Positions 8,847 to 17,499 are shown, counted from the first letter of the stretch. The stretch: 64,000 nucleotides of DNA from RGIG3178 sp964533965 (GCA_964533965.1 CAZHNN010000007.1:47018-111017), one strand, 5' to 3'. Made by a program: numbers and translations. The notes: a model not told the origin generated them from the letters alone.

Positions 8847-10927
8847 CTAGATATCGATGATATCGCCGGTTTCCGCGTTCTGAGCCAAGATCCAATGACC
8901 ATCCCTATACGCATGGAATCCCTGCAGGTTTGCCGGGGGGGACGGAGCATAGCTGCCGGGCACCGCGACGGCTACCGCGACTACCTTGCCGTCCTGTATC
9001 ACTTCGCCCATCAGGTAGCTGTAATCCGCTTCCCTGGAAACAACGCGGCGCCAGCGCCACAGGTTCGCATACGGTCCCATGACGGAAAGCCTGATATCCC
9101 CTTCATCCGGTTCCATATCCATGGGCATTGCGCTAACAGAATATGATGTAAAGCTTTGCGGATCCATGGTCTGATCCATACCCTGTTGGAACATTTCCTC
9201 TTCGCCGTCCCGCCGCATGTTATCGGAATCGCTGGAGGGGCAAACGTCATACAGGTACGACCACAGGCGTGAATGGGAAGAGAGCATCGGCACGTGCTTA
9301 GGCATGTATGCCATGTTATCCTGCATCATGTTCTCGTTTTCGCCGTATTGCGGCATCTGCTCCATCCCGTACTCTTGATCGCACATGGCTTCCGGCATTT
9401 GGTACATTTCCGGCTCTTCGGACATTTCCCGAGTCATTTCACAAGCGTTATCCGGCATTTGCATCATCGGCTCCGGGCAAACACCATATTGCGGCTCTTT
9501 TTCCTGCATGATATGTTCGGGCATAGTTCCGTGCATGTATTCTTGCATGCATGCGTGCACGCACTCGTGTACGCATGCGTGCATGGAATCCCGCATGCAT
9601 TCCCGCACGCACTCCCGCACGTATTTCCGCATGGAATCCGGCATGGTTTCCCACATGCAATCCAGATTCATATCCCTGCTCGGCACTTGTGAAGACCACA
9701 TCCGGGTTTCGCGAACGTTACCTGGCATCATTCTCATACCCTGATCATAGAAGTCCTGCAGATGTTCCGTTTCGGGCATGCACATTTCCGGCTCCAAGGT
9801 TTTCGGCATCTCCATTTGCTGATTGGGTAGCATTTCAGGCATTGCCTTTGGGTTCTCTGGCATTGGCTGAATGTTCGGCATTTCCTGTTTAGGCATTTCG
9901 GGCATTGCCTTTGGCTTTTCCGGCATTGGCTGGATGTTCGGCATTTCNNNNNNNNNNNNNNNNNNNNNNNNNNNNNNNNNNNNNNNNNNNNNNNNNNNNN
10001 NNNNNNNNNNNNNNNNNNNNNNNNNNNNNNNNNNNNNNNNNNNNNNNGCATTTCGGGCATTGCCTTTGGCTTTTCCGGCATTGGCTGGATGTTCGGCATT
10101 TCCTGCTTGGGCATTTCAGGCATTGCCTTTGGCTTTTCCGGCATTGGCTGGATGTTCGGCATTTCCTGCTTGGGCATTTCGGGCATTGCCTTTGGCTTTT
10201 CCGGCATTGGCTGGACGTTCGGCAATTCCAGATTGGGCATTTCAGGCATTGCCTTTGGGTTCTCCGGCATTGGTTGCATGTTCGGCATTTTCAGATTGGG
10301 CATTTCAGGCATTGCCTTTGGGTTCTCTGGCATTGGTTGCATGTTCGGCATTTTCAGATTGGGCATCTCAGGCATTGCCTTTGGGTTTTCCGGCATTGGC
10401 TGCATGTTCGGCATTTCCAGATTGGGCGGCATATTAGGCATAAGCGGCGCTTGTTTTTTCATCTCCTGCATCGGCACATTGGGCTGCACAGGCATAGGTT
10501 CTTTTTTAGACTTTGGCTGAGTTTGTTTTTCATGTACAACGCGCCTATCGGATACAGATACGGCTTCCTCTACCATCGGATGCGACCTATTGGCCCTGCA
10601 CATTGATTCGCTGGCATGCCAATACGCCTTGGGCATCATGCTCTGCCCCAATGCCTGCAATCCTTTGCTATTGCAAACCGCAGCCACAATGCGACCGGTC
10701 CCGATTGCAACATTTCCGGATGCTGTAAGCTCCGAGCGCCTGTTTTGCATGGGCAGGCGAACAATCATGGAGCCGTCGTCCAGGCACAACTCCGCATCCC
10801 CGTCGGAACGTATATTTGCCTGTGCCTGCACCATCGCTTGTTCACCCTGATAGGTCAGCTTCACAAAGCCGAGCGTCGTCCTACCATCCTGCGCATACAA
10901 TACGATATATTGTTGTTTGATGTTCAT
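8847..10927 (-). CDS. Met/Pro-rich tandem-repeat protein with Cys/His/Met cluster, split by assembly gap
   Basis: One gene is interrupted by 100 N (9948-10047); the frame differs on the two sides, so the gap size is nominal. The N-terminal domain (about 100 residues, starting MNIKQQYIVLYAQDG) is not one I recognise. Next comes a tandem repeat of about 21 residues of the type MPNMQPMPENPKAMPE. Then follows a stretch rich in Met, Cys and His with a four-residue period (VREC-VREC-MRDS-MHAC-VHEC-VHAC). A compact C-terminal domain of about 90 residues ends in GDIIDI. There is no signal peptide. A spore coat or metal-binding role is possible, but function is unknown. Convergent with the PBP gene, ending 15 bases away. 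Confidence 0.75.
9541..9640 (-). repeat. 12-bp periodic tract encoding Cys/His/Met tetrapeptides
   Basis: The DNA repeats variants of a 12-base unit and is largely alternating purine-pyrimidine (GCATGCATGCGTGCACGCA and similar runs). The encoded tetrapeptides place a hydrophobic residue, a basic residue, a variable residue and Cys in register. Confidence 0.7.
9830..10433 (-). repeat. 63-bp tandem repeats of the Met/Pro-rich protein
   Basis: At least nine visible copies of a unit of about 63 bases flank and enclose the assembly gap. Copies differ mainly at KQE, NLK and NLE positions in the encoded peptide. The true copy number cannot be known from this assembly. Confidence 0.85.
9948..10047. 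other. Assembly gap (100 N)
   Basis: Exactly 100 N placed inside the 63-bp tandem repeat, a conventional placeholder for an unresolved repeat. Confidence 0.98.
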
Positions 10928-10990
10928 GGCACAACCCCCTTCATCCTACAATGTATGCAGGTAAAGGTTTTTGGCATGTCACTTGTCCAT

Positions 10991-11029
10991 AAAAACAGAA
11001 GAGCCGCATAACGGCTCTTCTGTTTTTTT
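10991..11029. terminator. Terminator downstream of rsmA
   Basis: CAGAAGAGCCG (10996-11006) and CGGCTCTTCTG (11012-11022) form a perfect 11-bp stem with a five-base loop. T runs flank it on both strands. It lies just after the rsmA stop on the minus strand. Confidence 0.8.
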
Positions 11030-11038
11030 ATCCTGTTT

Positions 11039-11896
11039 TTATGTTTTCCGAAGCAATATATCGCCTACTGCATCGGACAGCGCGATGAACTCGTCTAATG
11101 AGAGCGTCTCTCCGCGCGCGGAGCCGCTGATGCCGCTTACAGCAAGCGCCTGTTCGGCTCCCTGTTTTCCAAGGCCGGGGATCGCCTGCAGGTTGTTTTG
11201 GATCGTCTTGCGGCGCATCGCAAAGCAAGCCTGCACGACGCGGAACAGCATCTGTTCGTCCTTGGGAATGACGGGCGGGATCTTCCTGTTGAGTACTACG
11301 ACTGCAGAGGAAACCTCTGGCGCAGGATAGAAGCAGTTTGCGGAAACCGTGAGCGCACTCTTCACGTCGGCATAGTACTGTACCGCCACGCTGAGCGACC
11401 CATATTCCTTGCCGCCGGGCGGAGAGCAAAGCCGCTGCGCCACCTCTTTTTGCATCATCAGCACAAAGCGCTCCGTTTGTTTACATTCCAACAGATAGCG
11501 CATCAGCAAAGGGGTCGTGACATAATACGGAAGGTTTGCCACCAGCACACAATGCTCTGTTAAGTTCAGCTCTTCAAGCGGGATCTTCAGTGCGTCCGCG
11601 TGGATCAACGTAAAGTTCACATCCTCGATGCGTTCTTCGAGCAGCCTGCATAAGCCCGCATCGAGTTCGATGGCCAAAACACGCTCCGCTTTTTTTAAAA
11701 GCCGAACTGTAAGCGCTCCCGCACCCGGCCCGATCTCGAGCACTGTGGCATTGTGAAGATCTCCCGCGGCGTTTACAATCGCGTCCGCAATGTTTGCGTC
11801 GCACAGGAAATTCTGGCCCAGCCGCTTGTTCGGCGACAGGCCATGCGCCTGCAGCGCCTTCCGCAAGGCCGTAATATTCGCTCCGTCGTATGGCAT
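11039..11896 (-). CDS. rsmA: 16S rRNA dimethyladenosine transferase (KsgA/RsmA)
   Basis: RsmA dimethylates two adjacent adenines near the 3' end of 16S rRNA during small-subunit maturation. The Rossmann methyltransferase fold shows NKRLGQNFL, the SAM loop VLEIGPGAGALT and the catalytic NLPYYVTTPLL (NLPY). The start is ATG 11896 with AAAGGA eight bases upstream; the longer frame begins inside the yabE terminator hairpin and is rejected. Length is 285 residues, typical. Transcribed after yabE in the Bacillus-like order yabE-ksgA, with a terminator in between. Confidence 0.96.
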   Translation of the reverse strand: MPYDGANITALRKALQAHGLSPNKRLGQNFLCDANIADAIVNAAGDLHNATVLEIGPGAGALTVRLLKKAERVLAIELDAGLCRLLEERIEDVNFTLIHADALKIPLEELNLTEHCVLVANLPYYVTTPLLMRYLLECKQTERFVLMMQKEVAQRLCSPPGGKEYGSLSVAVQYYADVKSALTVSANCFYPAPEVSSAVVVLNRKIPPVIPKDEQMLFRVVQACFAMRRKTIQNNLQAIPGLGKQGAEQALAVSGISGSARGETLSLDEFIALSDAVGDILLRKT

Positions 11897-11910
11897 ATGC
11901 CCGGTCCTTT

Positions 11911-11937
11911 CAAAAAAGGCGCCCATTGGCGCCTTTT
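11911..11937 (-). terminator. Terminator between yabE and rsmA
   Basis: AAAAGGCGCC (11914-11923) and GGCGCCTTTT (11928-11937) form a 10-bp stem with a four-base loop, followed on the minus strand by T. Confidence 0.8.
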
Positions 11938-11948
11938 CGTTTTGCTTT

Positions 11949-13694
11949 CTAGCGATACAAAACGTATACGGTCACGTTGCGCTTGCGTCCCCATGCGTTG
12001 CATTGTGTCTGCGTATCCATAAAAAGATCCATGCTGTACGCATCGCCCACACCCGATCCGGTATCCTCAGCCACACAATATCCGTATCCCGGCACGTAGA
12101 AGAGCGTGCCATAGGAAAACACGCGGCGGTCGATGGCGCACATGCCAACCTTTGGCCATTTTCCTGTGGCCGTTCTTTTGCCGGAATGCGTGTATGCCGT
12201 AATCTGCGCCATCGTCACGGTACTCTTGATCATCGATGAGTTGGGTCCGCCCTTTGGCAATCCAACGATGTCGGGATTGAGCGTCGGCTTGCATCCTATC
12301 AATATGATCTTGTCAACCGGCGCCGTTGTGATCTTGCTGGATACCGTCTTACGCGATATCTCTATGCCGTCCCGGTATGTGACTTCCTCGGTGATGGTTC
12401 TGGTACCGTTCTTGCCTGTCTGCGATACCTTCGTGGTGCCGTAATAGTATTTGTCCGAGTTCTTGCGAACCGTTTCGTACTCCACGGTTTGTTTGTGCGA
12501 TACGGTCTTGATCTCCACAGCCTGGAAGTCGATCTCCATGCCTTCGGAAATAGCGGAGGACAGCGACGGGCTGATCACATCGTGGCTGTCATAGGTAAGC
12601 CCGGCTTTTTTGAGAACATCCTTCACCGTGCCGGTTGCGATCATCACCTTGATCTTCTTGCTCTTCGTCTTGATATAGACCGTTTTGGCCCGTATGATCT
12701 GCACACCGACATCCGCTTGGATCTGTGTTGTCGGTGCAGGTGTCACCGCATCGTTTTCTCCTACGGTGACGCCGGACTTGGCGATCGCGTCCTGTATGGT
12801 ACCGGTGGCAAGCCGTACGGATATCGTCTGCCCGTCCGCCTTAATGGTTATGTTGCGAGCGCGCGTGATGTTGACGACCAAGCCCTCTTTTGGTTTTTGC
12901 TGCATCGGTACGGAGATAAGATCTTCGGGTGTCAGCGTGTAGGATGCCACCGCGAGCATCTGTTCAATGGTTGCTTCCTTGGTTCGGACCGCCTTTAACA
13001 CGCCGTCGTCGTTCACGCTCACCACAGAGTATCTGCCAAAGAGCATGTACCATCCAAACACGGCAACAGCGGTAACTCCCGCCAGCATAAAAAGAATGCT
13101 GAGCACTTTCGTGTTTCTGGAGAATACTTCCGCGAAAATGCCTCGAGGTCTTGCTTTGGCGTTACCCAAGGGCTTTTTATTGACGCGGGGCAATGCCGGC
13201 TCAAGTACATCCTGCATTGGCATCGCAAGCGAATCGGACAGAATGAACCTGTTTGAGGCCAGCGGCATGCCTTCGCCGCTGTTTTGCGCTTGTCCGGAAG
13301 GGATTCCCTTCTTCTTTCTGCCTTCGTCCTTGCTCTTGCGCTGTTTGTCCAGACGGCTCGGATATCCTTTTTCAATGTCCTGCTCGTCCTTATGAATCAG
13401 CTGCACGCCGTCCGGACCCACGATGTTCAGCTGTGGTTTATAATATTGCAGACCATCCTGCATTAAATTCTCGTCTTCGCCTTTTAAATGGGAGCGCGTA
13501 TTTTGCAGTCCGCTTTTGATCGCGTGGCTGCCCTTTAGCACGGGAACCGTCGCCGCATGTCCCATCGTCCGCAAGGCGGAACTGATTCCGCGTTTGATAG
13601 AGCGCGACGGCTTGTCCTTGACATTACGTTGCAGTATGCCATTCAAATGCGATTTGGGGTGTAGTGTGATATCCACCCGGCGTCTTTTTTTCAT
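11949..13694 (-). CDS. yabE: YabE-like protein: DUF348 repeats, G5 and 3D domain
   Basis: A 581-residue membrane-anchored cell-wall protein. A long basic cytoplasmic region (1-190) precedes one membrane span (about 197-217). Outside are DUF348-type ubiquitin-like repeats (about 220-370), a G5 domain (about 372-450, TVEYETVRKNSDKYYYG then TYRDGIEISRKTV) and a C-terminal 3D domain (about 490-581, AYTHSGKRTATGKWPKVGMCAIDRR and DTGSGVGDAYSMDLFMDT with the conserved Asp residues). YabE/Rpf-like proteins act on peptidoglycan. The unusually long cytoplasmic N-terminus is charged and probably disordered. Confidence 0.88.
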   Translation of the reverse strand: MKKRRRVDITLHPKSHLNGILQRNVKDKPSRSIKRGISSALRTMGHAATVPVLKGSHAIKSGLQNTRSHLKGEDENLMQDGLQYYKPQLNIVGPDGVQLIHKDEQDIEKGYPSRLDKQRKSKDEGRKKKGIPSGQAQNSGEGMPLASNRFILSDSLAMPMQDVLEPALPRVNKKPLGNAKARPRGIFAEVFSRNTKVLSILFMLAGVTAVAVFGWYMLFGRYSVVSVNDDGVLKAVRTKEATIEQMLAVASYTLTPEDLISVPMQQKPKEGLVVNITRARNITIKADGQTISVRLATGTIQDAIAKSGVTVGENDAVTPAPTTQIQADVGVQIIRAKTVYIKTKSKKIKVMIATGTVKDVLKKAGLTYDSHDVISPSLSSAISEGMEIDFQAVEIKTVSHKQTVEYETVRKNSDKYYYGTTKVSQTGKNGTRTITEEVTYRDGIEISRKTVSSKITTAPVDKIILIGCKPTLNPDIVGLPKGGPNSSMIKSTVTMAQITAYTHSGKRTATGKWPKVGMCAIDRRVFSYGTLFYVPGYGYCVAEDTGSGVGDAYSMDLFMDTQTQCNAWGRKRNVTVYVLYR

Positions 13695-13733
13695 GTCCGC
13701 ACGGCGCTCCTTTCACAGACTTTTGGGAATATC

Positions 13734-13762
13734 ATTATATATGCAACAAAGTTGACTGTCAA
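13734..13762 (-). promoter_or_regulatory. Perfect-consensus sigma-A promoter of yabE
   Basis: On the minus strand TTGACA (13762-13757) and TATAAT (13739-13734) are exact consensus hexamers with a 17-base spacer. Confidence 0.85.
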
Positions 13763-13908
13763 ATGACCATAGTCTTCTAGCTTATTTGTCGTAAGAATTG
13801 AATTATTTTATCGCAGAACATGAACACAAGCGGCATAAGTGATATCTTTTATTGCTTTGCTGTTCTTATCATACGCTTTTCGGCGGCATGGCTCCAACCC
13901 ATCCTTTG

Positions 13909-13937
13909 TTGAAAAGCGGGTCAAAATACAGTACACT
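13909..13937 (+). promoter_or_regulatory. Promoter of the ABC-F gene
   Basis: TTGAAA (13909-13914) and TACACT (13932-13937) are separated by 17 bases. The predicted transcript begins about 22 bases before the ATG at 13966, which excludes the upstream in-frame ATG at 13852. Confidence 0.65.
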
Positions 13938-13965
13938 GGTTGCATCTTCGTTTTTGGGAGACACC

Positions 13966-15870
13966 ATGGTACTGCTGCGCGTGGACAACGTCACAAAATC
14001 CTTCGGCGAAACCACACTCTTTTCGGGTGTGGGCTTTGTTGTAATGGAAAAACAGCGGCTAGGGCTGGTAGGCGTGAACGGCAGCGGCAAGACCACGCTG
14101 ATGCGGATCCTCTGCGGGCAGGACAACGCCGATTCCGGTCAGATCTCGCTTCTGCGCGACAGGAGGATCGGGTATCTTGCCCAGCACGCCCAATTTGATC
14201 CTCAAAAGTCGCTCTATGACGAAACGCTCTATGTGTTCTCGGATCTGATGGAAGCGGAAGCGGAGCTGGACGCACTGCACGAAGCTATGGAATCCCATCC
14301 CGACAACCTTCAGGCACTCATCCAGCGTCAGGCGGCGCTGTGTGAACGCTACCAGGCGGGCGGCGGGCTCACCTATAAGGCGCGCACCCGCTCGACATTG
14401 ATGGGGATGGGGTTTTCGGAAACAGACCTGACACTTCCTATGTCGGCGCTCTCCGGTGGGCAGAAGAGCAAGGTACAAATGGCCAAGCTGTTGTTGTCCC
14501 GCTCCGACCTTCTGATGCTTGACGAGCCCACAAACCATCTGGACATCCAAAGCGTGGAGTGGCTCGAATCCTATCTGTTGGAATATCCAGGCAGCATGGT
14601 CATCATCTCTCACGACCGGTATTTTCTGGATAAGGTCACAACGGGCACGCTGGAATTGGAAAACGGGCATCTGCAAAGCTATGACGGCAACTACACCGCT
14701 TATCTTGCATACAAGCAGGAGCAGCGGGAAATAGAAGAAAAGCATTTTCAGACGGCGCAAAAAGAGATCCGGCGCATGGAGGAAATGATTACGCGATTTA
14801 GGAGCTGGAACCGCGAACGGAGCATCCGTACGGCGGAGCACAAGGAGCACCAGCTGGAAAAACTGCGTGAAAGCGTCAAAAAACCGGAGAAAGCCCCCAT
14901 GGCCATCCGCTTCGCGCTCAACGCCAAGGAAGGCGGCGGACAGGACGTTCTGATAGCGCAGAATCTGAGCAAATCCTACGATAAGCTCCTGTTCAAAAAT
15001 GTCAACCTTCAGATAAAGCAAGGGGAGCGTGTGTTTTTGCTCGGTCCCAACGGCAGCGGCAAGACGACACTGCTTCGCATCCTGTTGGGGCAGATACTCC
15101 CCGACAGCGGTGCCGTTCGCTTTGGTGCACGGATCTTCCCGGGGTATTACGACCAGCACCAGAGCAGTCTTGCCTTGAACGGCACGCCCATTTCTGAGAT
15201 TCAGGACGCATATCCGGCGTTCAACGAAACACAGGTGCGAAACGCATTGGCAGCGTTTCTGTTCCGCGGTGACGACGCCTTCAAGCCCATTTCCGCCCTA
15301 TCCGGCGGAGAGCGCGCAAGGGTGGAACTGTTGAAGCTCATGCTCGGACAGTACAATTTACTGCTGTTGGACGAGCCCACCAACCACCTGGACGCGCCCT
15401 CGCGCGAGGCGCTCGAAGCCGCTCTATTGGACTATGACGGCACGATCCTGGCCATATCGCATGACCGCTATCTGGTCAATCGCCTTGCCACACGTGTGCT
15501 TGCTCTCTCTTCGGACGGGCTGTACGAAAGCATCGGCAATTACGACGATTACCTTGCGCATCTTTGTCAGCTTGCCACAGCGCCTAAGGAGCAAGCCGTC
15601 ATCGCAAAAGAGCCGACACAAAGCGCAATCCGAAGAGACAACGCCGCGCAACAGCGAAGGTACCGAGCGCAATTGCGAAAGGCGGAGGATGATATCGCGC
15701 AATTGGAAGAGGCAATCGCGCTACAGGAAATTCTTCTTTCAAGCCCGGAAGTGGTCAGCGATTATCAGCGTATCCTCAAGGAGAATGCCGAACTTGAATC
15801 CCTCAAATCCTCGCTCGAAGAAGCGATGCACCGCTGGGAAGAATTGTTCGTTCTCGTCGAAGAGGAATAG
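13966..15870 (+). CDS. ABC-F family ATP-binding protein
   Basis: Two tandem ABC ATPase domains without membrane segments: Walker A GVNGSGKTTL (about residue 35) with signature LSGGQKSKVQ, and a second Walker A GPNGSGKTTLLR (about 360) with LSGGERARVEL; both have DEPTNHLD. Between them is the charged linker typical of ABC-F proteins, and a C-terminal coiled coil follows (about 560-634). Such proteins act on the ribosome as translation factors or in antibiotic protection. The start is ATG 13966 with GGGAG; length 634. The subfamily (Uup, EttA or resistance type) cannot be settled by eye; the C-terminal coiled coil is more Uup-like. Confidence 0.92.
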   Translation: MVLLRVDNVTKSFGETTLFSGVGFVVMEKQRLGLVGVNGSGKTTLMRILCGQDNADSGQISLLRDRRIGYLAQHAQFDPQKSLYDETLYVFSDLMEAEAELDALHEAMESHPDNLQALIQRQAALCERYQAGGGLTYKARTRSTLMGMGFSETDLTLPMSALSGGQKSKVQMAKLLLSRSDLLMLDEPTNHLDIQSVEWLESYLLEYPGSMVIISHDRYFLDKVTTGTLELENGHLQSYDGNYTAYLAYKQEQREIEEKHFQTAQKEIRRMEEMITRFRSWNRERSIRTAEHKEHQLEKLRESVKKPEKAPMAIRFALNAKEGGGQDVLIAQNLSKSYDKLLFKNVNLQIKQGERVFLLGPNGSGKTTLLRILLGQILPDSGAVRFGARIFPGYYDQHQSSLALNGTPISEIQDAYPAFNETQVRNALAAFLFRGDDAFKPISALSGGERARVELLKLMLGQYNLLLLDEPTNHLDAPSREALEAALLDYDGTILAISHDRYLVNRLATRVLALSSDGLYESIGNYDDYLAHLCQLATAPKEQAVIAKEPTQSAIRRDNAAQQRRYRAQLRKAEDDIAQLEEAIALQEILLSSPEVVSDYQRILKENAELESLKSSLEEAMHRWEELFVLVEEE

Positions 15871-15885
15871 ATTCCTCTTCGTTTT
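15859..15885 (+). terminator. Terminator at the end of the ABC-F gene
   Basis: AAGAGGAA and TTCCTCTT flank the stop codon and are followed by CGTTTTCC. The stem is short and the T run is modest. Confidence 0.4.
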
Positions 15886-15889
15886 CCTG

Positions 15890-16022
15890 AAACAAAAAAC
15901 GCGCAGTCAGGCTGCGCCTTAACTAACTATGGGATTTTTTAAACAAAAAACGCGCAGTCAGGCTGCGCCTTAACTAACCATGGGATTTTTTAAACAAAAA
16001 ACGCGCAGCTCAGCTGCGCGTT
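15890..16022 (-). repeat. 51-bp direct repeat in three copies, each an hpf-side terminator
   Basis: Two full copies (15890-15940, 15941-15991) and a partial third (from 15992) repeat at 51 bases. Each has a hairpin built on GCGCAG/CTGCGC with six A on the plus side, that is T after the hairpin on the minus strand. The third, nearest hpf, has a perfect 9-bp stem (ACGCGCAGC/GCTGCGCGT). The array thus acts as three successive minus-strand terminators behind hpf. Confidence 0.8.
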
Positions 16023-16035
16023 TGCTATCCGATTT

Positions 16036-16581
16036 CTAGTCCAAGTAGGGTTCAATCAAACCCAATTGGCCGTCATCGCGCTTATACAGCACGCTGACAC
16101 TGCCGTTTTCCGCCGAACGGAACACGTAGAATGTATGTCCCAACAGGTCCATCTGCATTGCCGCTTCGTCCAATGTCATCGGCTTGAGGGCAAAGCGCTT
16201 GACACGGACCACCTCGGGCCACACATCGTCCACATCCTGTTCCTGCAAACCCTCTTCGGCTGAATCCTCCGCATAGCGGATGGACTGTTCATGAATCTGC
16301 TTATCCATCCTTTTGCGGTAGCGCAAGATCTGCCTTTCGAGCTTTTTTGCGGCATTGTCGATGGACGCATACATATCGCCCGTTGCTTCTTCCGCCCGTA
16401 GAATCGTGGTGCCTATTGGCACGGTGATTTCAGCAACCTGCCTTCCGCGGAACATGGACAGCATGACCTGCACGCGCGAATCGTCTTTAAGATACTTGTC
16501 GAGCTTTTGCACGCGTTTTTCCACGACATCCGCCAAATACTCGGATACCTGCATCCCCTTGCCATTGATGGTTATTTGCAT
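16036..16581 (-). CDS. hpf: Ribosome hibernation promoting factor, long form
   Basis: The 181-residue protein has an N-terminal S30AE/RaiA domain (about 1-100: MQITINGKGMQVSEYLADVV, then KMDKQ region) and the C-terminal dimerisation domain of long HPF (about 125-181: KRFALKPMTLDEAAMQMDLLGHTFYVF). It dimerises 70S ribosomes into inactive 100S particles in stationary phase. The start at 16581 is preceded by AAGGAG at seven bases. An extended -10 (TGGTATAAT, 16621-16613 on the minus strand) lies about 30 bases upstream, so it has its own promoter. Upstream lie a zinc-ribbon gene and a probable raiA RNA. Confidence 0.96.
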   Translation of the reverse strand: MQITINGKGMQVSEYLADVVEKRVQKLDKYLKDDSRVQVMLSMFRGRQVAEITVPIGTTILRAEEATGDMYASIDNAAKKLERQILRYRKRMDKQIHEQSIRYAEDSAEEGLQEQDVDDVWPEVVRVKRFALKPMTLDEAAMQMDLLGHTFYVFRSAENGSVSVLYKRDDGQLGLIEPYLD

Positions 16582-16612
16582 GGTTCCACTCCTTTCCAAC
16601 GATCCTATAAAC

Positions 16613-16621
16613 ATTATACCA
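16613..16621 (-). promoter_or_regulatory. Extended -10 promoter of hpf
   Basis: TGGTATAAT on the minus strand is an extended -10 element; no good -35 is visible. The rest of 16622-16901 holds no gene that I can support. Confidence 0.55.
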
Positions 16622-16901
16622 TGCCCCCTTAGTCTAAAACATGGATTTCCGGTGGCAAAAAAACAAGTCTCCTAAAGTGAAAATAGACCTAGAAAATTGT
16701 TAATGGTGCTATTTGCATCCCAACCAAACCAGGCCAAATCCGGCGTCAAGCGTAAAACCAAGGTTTTAGCATATGCGTCGGAGTTGTTAGTCAAGGGGGA
16801 CTCTTTCAATCGTTGTAATACAATAGATCCACTATGAAAGACACGTTCAACAGTTTATATGCACACTCTGCCAGCAAAACGCATTTTGTCGCCGACATAG
16901 A

Positions 16902-16927
16902 AAAAGAGCGCTTCATGCGCTCTTTGG
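16902..16927 (-). terminator. Terminator of the zinc-ribbon gene
   Basis: AAAGAGCGC (16903-16911) and GCGCTCTTT (16917-16925) form a 9-bp stem; the minus strand continues into TTC. Confidence 0.75.
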
Positions 16928-16938
16928 GAGTTTTGCAT

Positions 16939-17211
16939 TTATCGATTGCGCATTTGCGCAAAGCATTCATTGCAATAGATAGGCTTGTCATTCTTCGGGA
17001 TAAACGGGACTTCGGTCTCTACGCCACAGTTGGCGCACACAGTGCGGTGAGTTACCTTTTCACGCCTTGCTGTCTTCTTGTTGGTCCGACAATCACGGCA
17101 ACGGACAGGATCATTCATGAATCCTTTTTCTGCAAAAAACTCCTGTTCACCTGCGGTGAATACAAATTCGGCTCCACAATCCCGGCATACAAGCGTTCTG
17201 TCCTGGTACAT
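16939..17211 (-). CDS. Double zinc-ribbon protein
   Basis: A 90-residue protein with two Cys4 modules. The first (CRDCGAEFVFTAGEQEFFAEKG then CRDC) matches the probable zinc-ribbon domain zf-trcl type; the second is CANCG followed by CNEC. The start at 17211 follows GAGGG at eight bases; a longer frame to 17355 runs through the conserved-looking leader and is rejected. It lies directly downstream of the probable raiA RNA and upstream of hpf. Function is unknown; the context suggests expression together with ribosome-hibernation genes. Confidence 0.8.
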   Translation of the reverse strand: MYQDRTLVCRDCGAEFVFTAGEQEFFAEKGFMNDPVRCRDCRTNKKTARREKVTHRTVCANCGVETEVPFIPKNDKPIYCNECFAQMRNR

Positions 17212-17234
17212 CTCTGTTTCCCTCGCTTCGTTTT

Positions 17235-17493
17235 TTGGCATGCTCAGCTGACCTGGTCTTTGTCCCCACATCCGCCGGCTGGAAGTCTCGCTCCTAGGGC
17301 CTTGCCCCCCCACTACTGCTTCTCTCAGGTTTTCCTGATAAGATAATTCGCACAATCTTAATTGGATAGGAAAACCTGGCCGGTCTTACCTCTAAACCGC
17401 ACCATGATCACCGCAATTTTTGCGACTTACGTGGATCGTTTTGCCTGCGACTGGCATCGATTTGCAACCACAGACCTGAGAACCTGCCATACT
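17235..17493 (-). ncRNA. Probable raiA-motif structured RNA
   Basis: A 340-base stretch between comFC and the zinc-ribbon/hpf genes has its own strong promoter and no credible gene. The RNA would contain a perfect 11-bp helix (CAGGTTTTCCT with AGGAAAACCTG, about 40 bases apart), a CGCAA/TTGCG hairpin and closing complementarity GGTCT/AGACC between its ends. The raiA motif is a conserved large RNA of Bacillota and Actinomycetota found near raiA (hpf) and comFC, exactly this context. I cannot run a covariance model; identification rests on position, promoter and structure. Confidence 0.62.
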
Positions 17494-17499
17494 CTTTTG

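Noticed and set aside
9830..10433. CRISPR-like array
   Set aside because: The repeats are in-frame coding units without unique spacers, and no cas genes are nearby. The same applies to the YgiQ repeats.
9271..10606. Long open frames on the plus strand opposite the Met/Pro repeat gene
   Set aside because: They are translations of the repeat in other frames, with no ribosome sites and extreme composition (FGISCLG or LRHCLW repeats).
11897..11926. Upstream in-frame ATG for rsmA
   Set aside because: It lies in the loop of the yabE terminator; a good ribosome site stands before the downstream ATG at 11896.
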